From assembly GCA_023426265.1 (NCBI GenBank), contig JAFABA010000016.1, positions 1 through 5,726 of the forward strand: a stretch of DNA of 5,726 nucleotides, written 5' to 3'. Positions 1 to 4,882 of the stretch are shown piece by piece. How positions within the stretch are numbered: the stretch's first letter is position 1; the number at the start of each line of letters is the position of its first letter. The notes beneath the pieces are model-generated. The model ran no database searches. It was not told the DNA's origin and saw only the letters and a program-made list of their open reading frames with translations. This stretch comes from Bacillota bacterium. GTDB lineage: Bacteria; Bacillota; Clostridia; Christensenellales; CAG-138. A program made the position numbers and the translations under genes.

Positions 1-701
1 ACGGAGGCCACGCCTCTTTCCTTGCATACGGCCACCACGCGGGAACGCGAGGTGCCTATGGAGGTGTCATAGTCGCCCAGGCAGGTGATGAGCGTCATGC
101 GGCTTTCCCCACCAAGATCCATCACCGAAGACGGGATTTCATCCAGCAGGTAGGTGTCGAGGTTGGTCACATCAAAATACTTGAAGCTGCCGTCGTCAAA
201 TTCGATCACGACCTCGTCGCCGACCTTCATTTCCTTGAGGATGGAGAACGTGCCCAACTCGCCCTTCCATTTCACATGCCCGTTCAATATCGCGTTGCCC
301 GGCTCTCCGGGGGAAGGACCAAACTGGTACCAGGCAGAGTCCTTTGCGGAGTTGAGCGTGCCCATTCGGTTCTCCTCATCAACGCCCACCGGGAAAATAT
401 CCGCCTGCCGCTCGTAGTTCGTAAAGTAAATGCGAACGGGGATTTTCTGCACATACGGCGTGGGGGAAGGGGTTGGCTGCGGCGTAGCCGAAGGCGCAAG
501 CGTAGGCGTGGGCGTGGGTGCGACGGTGGGCACGGGTGTGGGCGGGGGTACGTAGGGGCCCGGGATCCAGATGTATTCGCGTACCACCATGTAAATGCCG
601 CCCAGCAGCATCGCGGCAATCAGCACATATATAACTGCCCAAAACACTTTGGAGTTTTTCAAGCCCTTTTTGCCGTTTTCAGGCTGGCGTTTGTCTTCCA
701 T
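1..701 (-). CDS. Membrane-anchored sortase, class F-like (partial, C-terminus beyond left edge)
   Basis: A cysteine transpeptidase that would cleave a C-terminal sorting signal and attach the protein to the cell wall or another acceptor outside the membrane. The visible 233 residues show a Lys-rich cytosolic N-terminus, one membrane segment at about 19-40, a Pro/Thr-rich linker at 47-82, then the sortase barrel. Catalytic residues are clear: His142 in NGHV, Cys207 in LITCLG, and Arg219 (or Arg221) in TSRSRVVAV. The stretch PGEPGNAILNGHV and the PVGVD motif near 104-108 fit class F/E-type sortases best, but the class is an inference. The start is set by an AGGA/GAGG ribosome site 8 bases upstream of the ATG. 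All catalytic residues are inside the window, so only a short tail should be missing. No sortase substrate with an LPxTG-like tail is visible nearby, so its target is unknown. Confidence 0.9.
   Translation of the reverse strand, partial: MEDKRQPENGKKGLKNSKVFWAVIYVLIAAMLLGGIYMVVREYIWIPGPYVPPPTPVPTVAPTPTPTLAPSATPQPTPSPTPYVQKIPVRIYFTNYERQADIFPVGVDEENRMGTLNSAKDSAWYQFGPSPGEPGNAILNGHVKWKGELGTFSILKEMKVGDEVVIEFDDGSFKYFDVTNLDTYLLDEIPSSVMDLGGESRMTLITCLGDYDTSIGTSRSRVVAVCKERGVAS
456..563 (-). repeat. Pro/Thr-rich low-complexity linker inside the sortase gene
   Basis: Residues 47-82 of the sortase are mostly Pro alternating with Thr, Ala or Ser (short PTP units). Such linkers act as extended spacers holding an extracytoplasmic domain away from the membrane across the thick wall. 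The underlying DNA is a GC-rich imperfect repeat of 6-base units and may vary in length between strains through slippage. Confidence 0.8.
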
Positions 702-752
702 GAAGAATTCCTCATTCCGCAGCGCAATCAGCGCAAGTTTATCTTATGTTTC

Positions 753-780
753 ATTATAACACGCGGAAGGGGACATGCAA
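753..780 (-). promoter_or_regulatory. Predicted sigma-A promoter of the sortase gene
   Basis: Read on the minus strand: TTGCAT (775-780), 16-bp spacer, TATAAT (753-758), with a TG one base before the -10 (extended -10). It lies about 50 bases before the sortase ATG. The consensus -10 and the lack of a convincing terminator between 702 and 943 suggest the sortase has its own promoter but may also receive read-through from the upstream regulator gene. Confidence 0.6.
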
Positions 781-943
781 CAACTGCCATATTTGTTCAC
801 GGTTCATACCAATTCAAACGTAAACGCATCGTTGCGGCGGCTCTTTTCGCACGGGGTGGTGCCGTCTCCCGCTCAGCAGCTGCCACGCGCCGCCCCGGCT
901 CCTTGCTCCTCATCGAAAATCTCTCGCCGCTTTGGATGCATTA

Positions 944-1459
944 CTATTTTCCATTGGTATTAGACACGGGGCCTCCCGTCTTTTCCGGCCGGGGCTTGCT
1001 TACGCGCCCATAAGGGGAGAGCACGCCCGCCTCGATCGCGCCCGCCATGACGGCCTGCATGATATCGTCCCGCCAGCGGTAGAGCGTGGGCTCGCTGATG
1101 TGCAGCTCGTCAAGCAGCAGTTCGCGCCGCGCGCAGCTGTCCGAAGGCGTGTCCCCCGTATCCGCAAAGAACAGGAGTTCCATCAGCTGCGCCTTGTGGG
1201 GCGCGTCCCGCTGGAGCATGGCTAAAGCTTCCTCAATCGCCCATACCCAGCCCTGCATCCGCTTGATTTCCTCATTGGGCTCAATTAGCCGCAGTGCGTC
1301 GGACGCCGTGGGGTCCCCGTACTGCCCCGTCTTCGCCCTTGGCTCCAGCGGGCGCGCTTTCAGGCCAAGTTCCTTATACTCCTCCAGCATTCGCTTGGTG
1401 TTGTTGTATTGCCGAAGCTGCAGAAATATCAGCTCGCGCATGCGCCTTGTCTTCATCAT
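944..1459 (-). CDS. Small helix-turn-helix protein resembling phage ArpU/RinA-type late-gene regulators
   Basis: A 171-residue soluble protein with no signal peptide or membrane segment. An N-terminal helical part has the pattern LRQYNNTKRMLEEYKELG (residues 14-32) and a Trp-containing helix at 69-84. A C-terminal putative helix-turn-helix follows at about 113-137, including ISEPTLYRWRDDI. This build (TK..L..Y.. start, middle helix, sigma-like DNA-binding end) resembles phage transcriptional regulators of the ArpU/RinA type and related DUF1492-like proteins. That is recognition by pattern, not a family search. An upstream in-frame ATG at 1531 exists, but the start at 1459 is chosen because a strong AAAGGAGG lies 9 bases before it, and the longer form would begin within the promoter -35. 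The gene stands alone, with no phage genes around it. A LexA box sits in its leader, so DNA-damage induction is likely. Its target genes cannot be told from the window. Confidence 0.7.
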   Translation of the reverse strand: MMKTRRMRELIFLQLRQYNNTKRMLEEYKELGLKARPLEPRAKTGQYGDPTASDALRLIEPNEEIKRMQGWVWAIEEALAMLQRDAPHKAQLMELLFFADTGDTPSDSCARRELLLDELHISEPTLYRWRDDIMQAVMAGAIEAGVLSPYGRVSKPRPEKTGGPVSNTNGK

Positions 1460-1468
1460 TTCGCTGTT

Positions 1469-1476
1469 CCTCCTTT
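1469..1476 (-). promoter_or_regulatory. Ribosome binding site that fixes the regulator start
   Basis: AAAGGAGG on the minus strand, 9 bases before the ATGATG at 1459. The second ATG two codons' worth of bases in (1456) is equally readable, so the protein may start with one or two Met residues. The longer reading frame starting at 1531 has no such site. Confidence 0.8.
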
Positions 1477-1479
1477 TAT

Positions 1480-1493
1480 AGAACATTTGTTCG
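1480..1493 (-). promoter_or_regulatory. LexA (SOS) box of the regulator gene
   Basis: On the minus strand this reads CGAACAAATGTTCT. It matches the Gram-positive LexA consensus CGAACRNRYGTTYC at 13 of 14 positions. It lies right after the predicted transcription start (about 1496-1497), between the -10 and the ribosome site, where LexA binding would block transcription until DNA damage. The match is read directly; LexA binding is inferred. Confidence 0.7.
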
Positions 1494-1502
1494 ATTAAGG
1501 AG

Positions 1503-1531
1503 AGTATAGCATGCCCGAAATTGGCATGCAA
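1503..1531 (-). promoter_or_regulatory. Predicted sigma-A promoter of the regulator gene
   Basis: On the minus strand: TTGCAT (1526-1531), exactly 17 bp of spacer, TATACT (1503-1508). Both hexamers are close to consensus with ideal spacing. An inverted repeat fills the spacer, and a LexA box follows the start point, so the promoter seems to be under negative control from one or two sites. Confidence 0.75.
1509..1529. repeat. Perfect 7-bp inverted repeat between -35 and -10 (candidate operator)
   Basis: GCATGCC (1509-1515), 7-bp spacer, GGCATGC (1523-1529). The arms are exact reverse complements. The centre-to-centre distance of 14 bp is longer than one helical turn. The right arm overlaps the -35 hexamer, so a dimeric protein bound here would compete with RNA polymerase. 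Each arm contains the 6-bp palindrome GCATGC. The binding protein is unknown; the encoded helix-turn-helix protein itself (autoregulation) is one possibility. Confidence 0.5.
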
Positions 1532-1551
1532 GGGAAAGAGCGCGCTTTTGC

Positions 1552-1577
1552 TTTTCTAAGAATGGCGCTTAAGAAAA
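1552..1577. repeat. Inverted repeat upstream of the DUF6054-like gene promoter
   Basis: TTTTCTAAG (1552-1560) faces CTTAAGAAAA (1568-1577) across a 7-base centre; the second arm has one extra A. It lies about 30 bp upstream of the plus-strand extended -10. It could be a binding site for a regulator, or a chance AT-rich dyad. It lacks a T-tract suited to a terminator. Confidence 0.3.
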
Positions 1578-1603
1578 TATTCACATACGCAGAAGGGGAG
1601 GCA

Positions 1604-1612
1604 TGGTATAAT
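1604..1612 (+). promoter_or_regulatory. Predicted extended -10 promoter of the DUF6054-like gene
   Basis: TGGTATAAT: a perfect -10 hexamer (1607-1612) with the TG of an extended -10 element. No good -35 lies at 17 bp. A TTCACA at 1580-1585 is 21 bp away, too far to count. The start codon is about 33 bases downstream of the -10, leaving a short leader. Confidence 0.6.
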
Positions 1613-1644
1613 TTTCATGATTTATTCAGGAAGGAAAAAGAGGG

Positions 1645-1980
1645 ATGGCCACATTTCTTGTATCACTGCCGGTCAATCAGGTAATGGATCTGGTATTTGA
1701 AGCAATCTCGAACAGCGTGACGGGGGAGTTGCTGGATCAGTACGAGATCAATCCCCCAAACGGGGGAACATGCATGGTCGCCGTGTTTGAAAAGCATTTT
1801 TTCCGCGCGGGAAACCGGCTGACCCTTACGGTGGTGGCGGACGATTTCCTGGGCCACACCCGCGTACATACCATAGGCGGGGGCGGCGGCGAAGGGCTGT
1901 TCCGCTTTGACTGGGGCGCGGCGGAAAGCTTTGAGGGTGCTGTGGAAAGCGCGCTGCAGCCGTATTCGGTCGGACGGTAG
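1645..1980 (+). CDS. DUF6054-like protein of unknown function
   Basis: A 111-residue cytosolic-looking protein with no signal peptide or membrane helix. It resembles the DUF6054 family in its overall plan: an N-terminal helix (about 10-28), then FEKHFFRAGNRLTLTVV (48-64) with the typical aromatic-rich GNR.(S/T)L strand, a glycine-rich loop GGGGGEGLFRF (78-88), and a closing DWGAAESF (89-96) followed by a C-terminal helix. I recognise this by motif order only. The function of the family is not known to me. The start is supported by AGGAAGG 10 bases upstream (1628-1634). It is a single-gene transcript with its own promoter and a terminator downstream, diverging from the SOS-controlled regulator gene. 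Confidence 0.8.
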   Translation: MATFLVSLPVNQVMDLVFEAISNSVTGELLDQYEINPPNGGTCMVAVFEKHFFRAGNRLTLTVVADDFLGHTRVHTIGGGGGEGLFRFDWGAAESFEGAVESALQPYSVGR

Positions 1981-2029
1981 GGCGGATTAGAGTCCTTTAG
2001 GGGGTGTGGGGGATCGCAATCTGACCGCA

Positions 2030-2069
2030 TTCCATCCGATTTGATGACATGTGCGTCAAATCGGTGGAA
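2030..2069. repeat. Long imperfect hairpin between convergent genes
   Basis: Arms TTCCA-T-CCGATTTGA (2030-2044) and TCAAATCGG-TGGAA (2056-2069) pair over 14 bp with a single bulged T; the loop is 11 bases. No T-tract follows on either strand, so it is not a classical terminator itself, though it sits directly ahead of one. It may protect the 3' end of the DUF6054-like mRNA. Confidence 0.5.
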
Positions 2070-2094
2070 AAAGTGCCGCCACGAGCGGCATTTT
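2069..2094 (+). terminator. Rho-independent terminator after the DUF6054-like gene
   Basis: An A-run, then TGCCGC (2074-2079), 5-base loop, GCGGCA (2085-2090), then TTTT. It lies about 90 bases after the stop codon at 1980. The A-run on the left means it could also stop leftward transcripts coming out of rarA. Confidence 0.7.
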
Positions 2095-2103
2095 AACCTA
2101 CAG

Positions 2104-2140
2104 AAAACCCGCTGATAAAGTCCGTAGGACTTTTCAGCGG
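2104..2140 (-). terminator. Hairpin terminator overlapping the end of rarA
   Basis: CCGCTGA-T-AAAGTCC (2109-2123), loop GTA, GGACTTT-TCAGCGG (2127-2140): a 14-bp stem with one bulge. Read leftward, it is followed by G then TTTT (2104-2107). The rarA stop codon (2134-2136) lies inside one arm, so a ribosome finishing rarA would cover half of the stem. Confidence 0.6.
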
Positions 2141-3447
2141 TCTGGTTTTCCGCGCCGCCTGTGGTTTTCCTGTATGTTCTTTTCGCTGCCCTGATCGCTG
2201 GGGATGTAGTAACGCTTGTCCTTCAGGGAGGGCGGCAGGTAATCCTGCTCCACATAATGGTTGGGATAATCGTGCGGGTATTTGTAGCCCTTGCCCGCGC
2301 CGATGACCTTTGCGCCCGCATAGGATGTATCCCTTAAGTGGACGGGCACGGGCTCCTCAATTGTGGTCGCCGCGTCCTGCATGGCGCGGTCTACGGCCAC
2401 GACGATCGCGTTCGATTTCGGGCATTCGCACAGGAATATGATGGCCTGGGCAAGCGGGAGCCGCGCTTCAGGCAAACCGATAAACTCCAGGGCGTTCGCG
2501 GCGGAAACGGCCTGCACCATGGCCTGCGGGTTCGCCATGCCGATGTCCTCGCTCGCGTGGGCGATGAGCCGCCTCGCGATGATGCGCGGGTCCATACCGC
2601 CGTAAATAAGCCGCGCAAACCAGGCGAGCGCCGCGTCCGCATCCGAGCCTCGAAGGCTTTTGCAAAAGGCGCTGAGCATGTCGTAAAAAAGCTGCTCGTC
2701 CAGCGAGATCACCTTTTGCTGCACGGATTCGGCGGCGATCTCCTGCGTGATGCGGATAACGCCCGCTTCATCCGGTGCTGTGGTGAGTACCGCAAGCTCC
2801 AGTGCGTTCAGCGCCGCGCGGCAGTCCCCGTTCGCCATGCGGCACAGGTGCTCCATGGCGTCGTCGTCGAGCTTTGCGTTATAGTTGCCCAGGCCCCGCT
2901 CTTTATCGGCAAGCGCCTGCTGGATTGCGCGCTCAATGTCTTTTGTATTGAGCGGGTAAAACTGAAACACGCGGCAGCGGCTCACGATAGCGCCCGTCAT
3001 GCTGATCATGGGGTTTTCGGTGGTGGAGCCGATAAAACGGATGGTTCCCTGCTCAAGCGCGGGCAATATGCTGTCCGACTGCGCCTTGTTCCAGCGGTGG
3101 CATTCGTCAAGCAGCAGGTAAGTCGGTTTGCCGTAGAGTGAGAGCCGTTTTTCCGCCTCCGCTATGATTTCGCGCACGTCCTTGACGCCCGCGGTGACGG
3201 CGTTGAGCTTTTCAAACGCCGCGCCGGTGACGTTGGCGATGATGTTGGCGAGGGTCGTTTTGCCGCAGCCCGGCGGGCCAAAGAATATGCTAGACTGCAG
3301 CCGGTCCAGCTCGATTGCGCGGCGAAGCAGCCGCCCCGGCCCCACGATGTGCGCCTGACCGATAAACTCGTCCAGCGTGCGCGGGCGCATACGGTCGGCA
3401 AGCGGCGCGCCCTTAGCGCGCGTGTTGGAAAACAGGTCCTGTTGCAT
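2134..3447 (-). CDS. rarA: Replication-associated recombination protein A (AAA+ ATPase)
   Basis: RarA/MgsA, a cytosolic clamp-loader-like AAA+ ATPase that acts at stalled or gapped replication forks with SSB. The 437 residues match the usual family length. Visible parts: the N-terminal PLADRMRPRTLDEFIGQ (15-31); Walker A GPPGCGKTT (57-65); Walker B LLLDECHRWN (111-120), where most relatives have DEIHRFN; sensor 1 STTENP (141-146); an arginine-finger region SRCRVF (156-161); sensor 2 GDCRAALN (207-214). The helical tetramerisation/MgsA C-terminal part follows, with SEDIGMANPQ near 299-308 and the signature YKYPHDYP near 388-395. The start at 3447 is supported by GAGG 7 bases upstream and by the strong N-terminal match. 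It is transcribed alone, with its own promoter and terminator. A degenerate LexA-like site lies in the promoter. The basic tail after EKNI is short and unremarkable. Confidence 0.96.
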   Translation of the reverse strand: MQQDLFSNTRAKGAPLADRMRPRTLDEFIGQAHIVGPGRLLRRAIELDRLQSSIFFGPPGCGKTTLANIIANVTGAAFEKLNAVTAGVKDVREIIAEAEKRLSLYGKPTYLLLDECHRWNKAQSDSILPALEQGTIRFIGSTTENPMISMTGAIVSRCRVFQFYPLNTKDIERAIQQALADKERGLGNYNAKLDDDAMEHLCRMANGDCRAALNALELAVLTTAPDEAGVIRITQEIAAESVQQKVISLDEQLFYDMLSAFCKSLRGSDADAALAWFARLIYGGMDPRIIARRLIAHASEDIGMANPQAMVQAVSAANALEFIGLPEARLPLAQAIIFLCECPKSNAIVVAVDRAMQDAATTIEEPVPVHLRDTSYAGAKVIGAGKGYKYPHDYPNHYVEQDYLPPSLKDKRYYIPSDQGSEKNIQENHRRRGKPDR

Positions 3448-3464
3448 ACTGCCACCTCAGCACC

Positions 3465-3493
3465 AGTATACCCGTAAGAAGGTTTGTTCGCAA
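3465..3493 (-). promoter_or_regulatory. Predicted sigma-A promoter of rarA
   Basis: On the minus strand: TTGCGA (3488-3493), 17-bp spacer, TATACT (3465-3470), giving a very short leader before the ATG at 3447. The -10 hexamer is the same as in the regulator gene promoter. The LexA-like motif at 3477-3490 overlaps the -35 and the spacer. Confidence 0.6.
3477..3490 (-). promoter_or_regulatory. Degenerate LexA-like box in the rarA promoter
   Basis: On the minus strand: CGAACAAACCTTCT. It is identical to the stronger box at 1480-1493 at 12 of 14 positions and fits the Gram-positive consensus at 12 of 14. The left half-site (CGAAC) is intact; the right half has CTTC in place of GTTC, so the dyad is weakened. 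Its place between -35 and -10 suits repression. Binding is inferred and would be weaker than at the first site. Confidence 0.4.
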
Positions 3494-3505
3494 CCGCCCG
3501 CAAGG

Positions 3506-3619
3506 CCGGGATACCCGGGGCTTCGCCCCCATCCTCCTGAAGTACGGGCGTTCTTGAGGAAGGGGGGAAACGTAGTTTCCCCAAAATGAAAGAATAAGCG
3601 TCGGCGCTGAAGGCGCCGA
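3506..3619. repeat. Cluster of GC-rich palindromes (possible dispersed intergenic repeat)
   Basis: Four perfect dyads and one imperfect one lie in about 115 bp: CCGGG-ATA-CCCGG (3506-3518), GGGGC-TTC-GCCCC (3517-3529), an imperfect TCCTC...GAGGA pair (about 3532-3560), GGGGAAAC-GTA-GTTTCCCC (3564-3582) and TCGGCGC-N5-GCGCCGA (3601-3619). None has a T-tract on either strand. This look is typical of REP-like or small non-autonomous elements spread between genes, but only one copy is visible here, so the repeat nature is unproven. Confidence 0.4.
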
Positions 3620-3632
3620 TACCTTGAAACCT

Positions 3633-3655
3633 AAAAAAAGCCCGGTATTCCGGGC
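3633..3655 (-). terminator. Strong leftward Rho-independent terminator without a gene in front
   Basis: On the minus strand: GCCCGG, loop AATA, CCGGGC, then seven T. This is the most classical terminator in the window. The next gene to the right (3778) points the other way, so no annotated minus-strand transcript ends here. It may end a small RNA or antisense transcript from the 3660-3777 region, or insulate rarA. Confidence 0.8.
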
Positions 3656-3720
3656 AAACAGCGGATTTTGTATGAAAATGTACAATCCGGGTAAGAGATT
3701 GTTAAGAACTTGGTAATCGC

Positions 3721-3750
3721 TTGCAAGACACGATTTGCACGTGATAGTAT
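3721..3750 (+). promoter_or_regulatory. Predicted promoter of the flippase-methyltransferase operon
   Basis: TTGCAA (3721-3726), 18-bp spacer, TAGTAT (3745-3750) with TGA in front, forming an extended -10. An overlapping TATAGT (3748-3753) is an alternative -10. AGAGG at 3768-3772 is the ribosome site, 5 bases before the ATG. Confidence 0.45.
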
Positions 3751-3777
3751 AGTTCGAGCTAAAAATAAGAGGTTTGT

Positions 3778-4881
3778 ATGAAGAAGAAGGGATATTGGAA
3801 AAAAATATTGCCCGTGCTGCTCCCGCTACTTGTGCTTGCGCTGATGGCGATATTAGACCCCAACACGCGCAACCTTGCGGATGTAGTGCACGATATTGAT
3901 CCTTGGTGGTTCCTTGCGGCTTTAGGCAGCATGGCGCTCTATTATATATTCGATACGGCGATGTTCCAGCTTGCCGCAAAGTACATGAACCTGAAGCATA
4001 CGTTTCTGGAAAGCCTGCTCACCACCATGTACGGGCTGTTCTACAGCTCCATTACGCCGTTGCAGGCGGGCGGCCAGCCCATGCAGGTGGTGCAGTTGAA
4101 AAAATGGGGCGTTCCGGTGGGGCTTTCCACCTCCGTCCTTGTATTGAAATTTTTAGCCTTTCAGTTCAGCATCACGCTTTTGGGCACGCTGGGCTTTATA
4201 TTTTTAGGCAGGGACGTGCTGGAAGGCGGCGTCACGATGCTCATATTTTATATCACCGGCTACCTGTTCTATTTCGGTACGGTGGTGCTGTGCTTCTTGG
4301 CGCTTGTCAAGACGGAATGGCTGTTTCGGGTGGGGCAGAGGTTCATCAACTTCCTGGCCAAAAGGCGCATCCTCAAAAAACAGGAGAAAATCGAAAACGT
4401 CCATGCGACCTGGGAGCGTACCATTGCGGATTACGCGCAGGCCGCGAAGTTCGCTTTGGGTGAACGCCTGGGCATGTTCTACATCTGGCTTGCGGGTATG
4501 GGCACGGCCATCTCCTATATGGCGGTGACGTACTTCCTCTACCGCGGCATGGGGTATTCCGAATATGAGCTCTGGTATGTTGTGCTGCTGCAGTGCCTTC
4601 TCTATATTGCGGTCAGCTTCCTGCCCGTGCCGGGCGGCTCCGTCGCCAGCGAAGGCGGCTTTTACCTGGTGTTTTCCAGGCTGTTCGCGGGCGCGTCCCG
4701 TTTCCCGGCGGTGCTGCTGTGGCGCGGCATCACCTATTACCTGACGCTGCTGCTGGGCATCGTCGCCGTCATGATAGAGGGCTTCCGCAGCAAGAAGCAT
4801 CCTCCGGCGGGAGAATTGAAGGAGTCGATCGCTGCGGAGGCGGCGGAACAACTGCCTTCCGCTGATGGCGCGGAGGAGTAG
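3778..4881 (+). CDS. YbhN/LPG-synthase transmembrane-domain family protein (flippase-like)
   Basis: A 367-residue polytopic inner-membrane protein of the family that includes the membrane part of MprF and YbhN (formerly UPF0104). Likely membrane segments are near 8-26, 43-63, 119-144, 153-177, 231-255, 265-284 and 312-336, with a charged cytosolic loop at about 192-230. Family signatures are present: FYSSITPLQAGGQPMQ (88-103) with the following LKKWGVPVG, and FLPVPGGSVASEGGF (281-295). MprF carries a C-terminal aminoacyltransferase domain (DUF2156); here the protein ends with a short acidic tail, so it should not make lysyl-phosphatidylglycerol by itself. A role in moving or binding a lipid or lipid-linked molecule is inferred from the family. 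It is the first gene of a two-gene operon. Confidence 0.92.
   Translation: MKKKGYWKKILPVLLPLLVLALMAILDPNTRNLADVVHDIDPWWFLAALGSMALYYIFDTAMFQLAAKYMNLKHTFLESLLTTMYGLFYSSITPLQAGGQPMQVVQLKKWGVPVGLSTSVLVLKFLAFQFSITLLGTLGFIFLGRDVLEGGVTMLIFYITGYLFYFGTVVLCFLALVKTEWLFRVGQRFINFLAKRRILKKQEKIENVHATWERTIADYAQAAKFALGERLGMFYIWLAGMGTAISYMAVTYFLYRGMGYSEYELWYVVLLQCLLYIAVSFLPVPGGSVASEGGFYLVFSRLFAGASRFPAVLLWRGITYYLTLLLGIVAVMIEGFRSKKHPPAGELKESIAAEAAEQLPSADGAEE
4872..4876 (+). promoter_or_regulatory. Ribosome binding site inside the end of the upstream gene
   Basis: GGAGG, 6 bases before the ATG at 4883, lies within the last codons of the membrane-protein gene (stop at 4879-4881). Ribosomes ending the first gene can restart on the second, so the two are probably translationally coupled. 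Confidence 0.75.
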
Positions 4882-4882
4882 C

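Larger units (their letters stand above)
3448..3777. other. 330-bp gap between divergent rarA and flippase-like genes
   Basis: No convincing protein gene. From left to right it holds the rarA promoter with a LexA-like site (3465-3493), a dense cluster of GC-rich palindromes (3506-3619), a leftward terminator without a gene before it (3633-3655), a bulged hairpin CGGATT(TT)GTA / TACAATCCG at 3662-3689, and the plus-strand promoter of the membrane-protein gene (3721-3750). The length and number of palindromes are unusual for a simple divergent promoter region. Confidence 0.7.

Noticed and set aside
786..806. A GAACAAAT half-site (minus strand) and a GTTCA direct repeat just upstream of the sortase -35, similar to the LexA boxes
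   Set aside because: Only about 9 of 14 positions fit and the second half-site is missing; a chance match is likely.
802..915. Short minus-strand reading frame of about 37 residues, rich in Arg and Ala, starting near 915
   Set aside because: No good ribosome site, low-complexity composition typical of GC-rich non-coding DNA, and it ends right before the sortase promoter.
276..1013. Long plus-strand frame of 245 codons opposite the sortase
   Set aside because: Antisense shadow of the sortase and of GC-rich sequence; Arg/Gly-rich and without any family motif.
2338..3141. Plus-strand frame of 267 codons opposite rarA
   Set aside because: Antisense shadow of a clear rarA gene, with no ribosome site and biased His/Arg composition.
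3672..3716. 14-codon plus-strand frame (MKMYNPGKRLLRTW) upstream of the flippase-like gene, a possible leader peptide
   Set aside because: No ribosome site and it lies upstream of the predicted promoter; no run of regulatory codons.
3413..3979. Minus-strand frame of 188 codons across the rarA/flippase gap
   Set aside because: It runs through two promoters, a terminator and the palindrome cluster, and overlaps two real genes; no recognisable domain.
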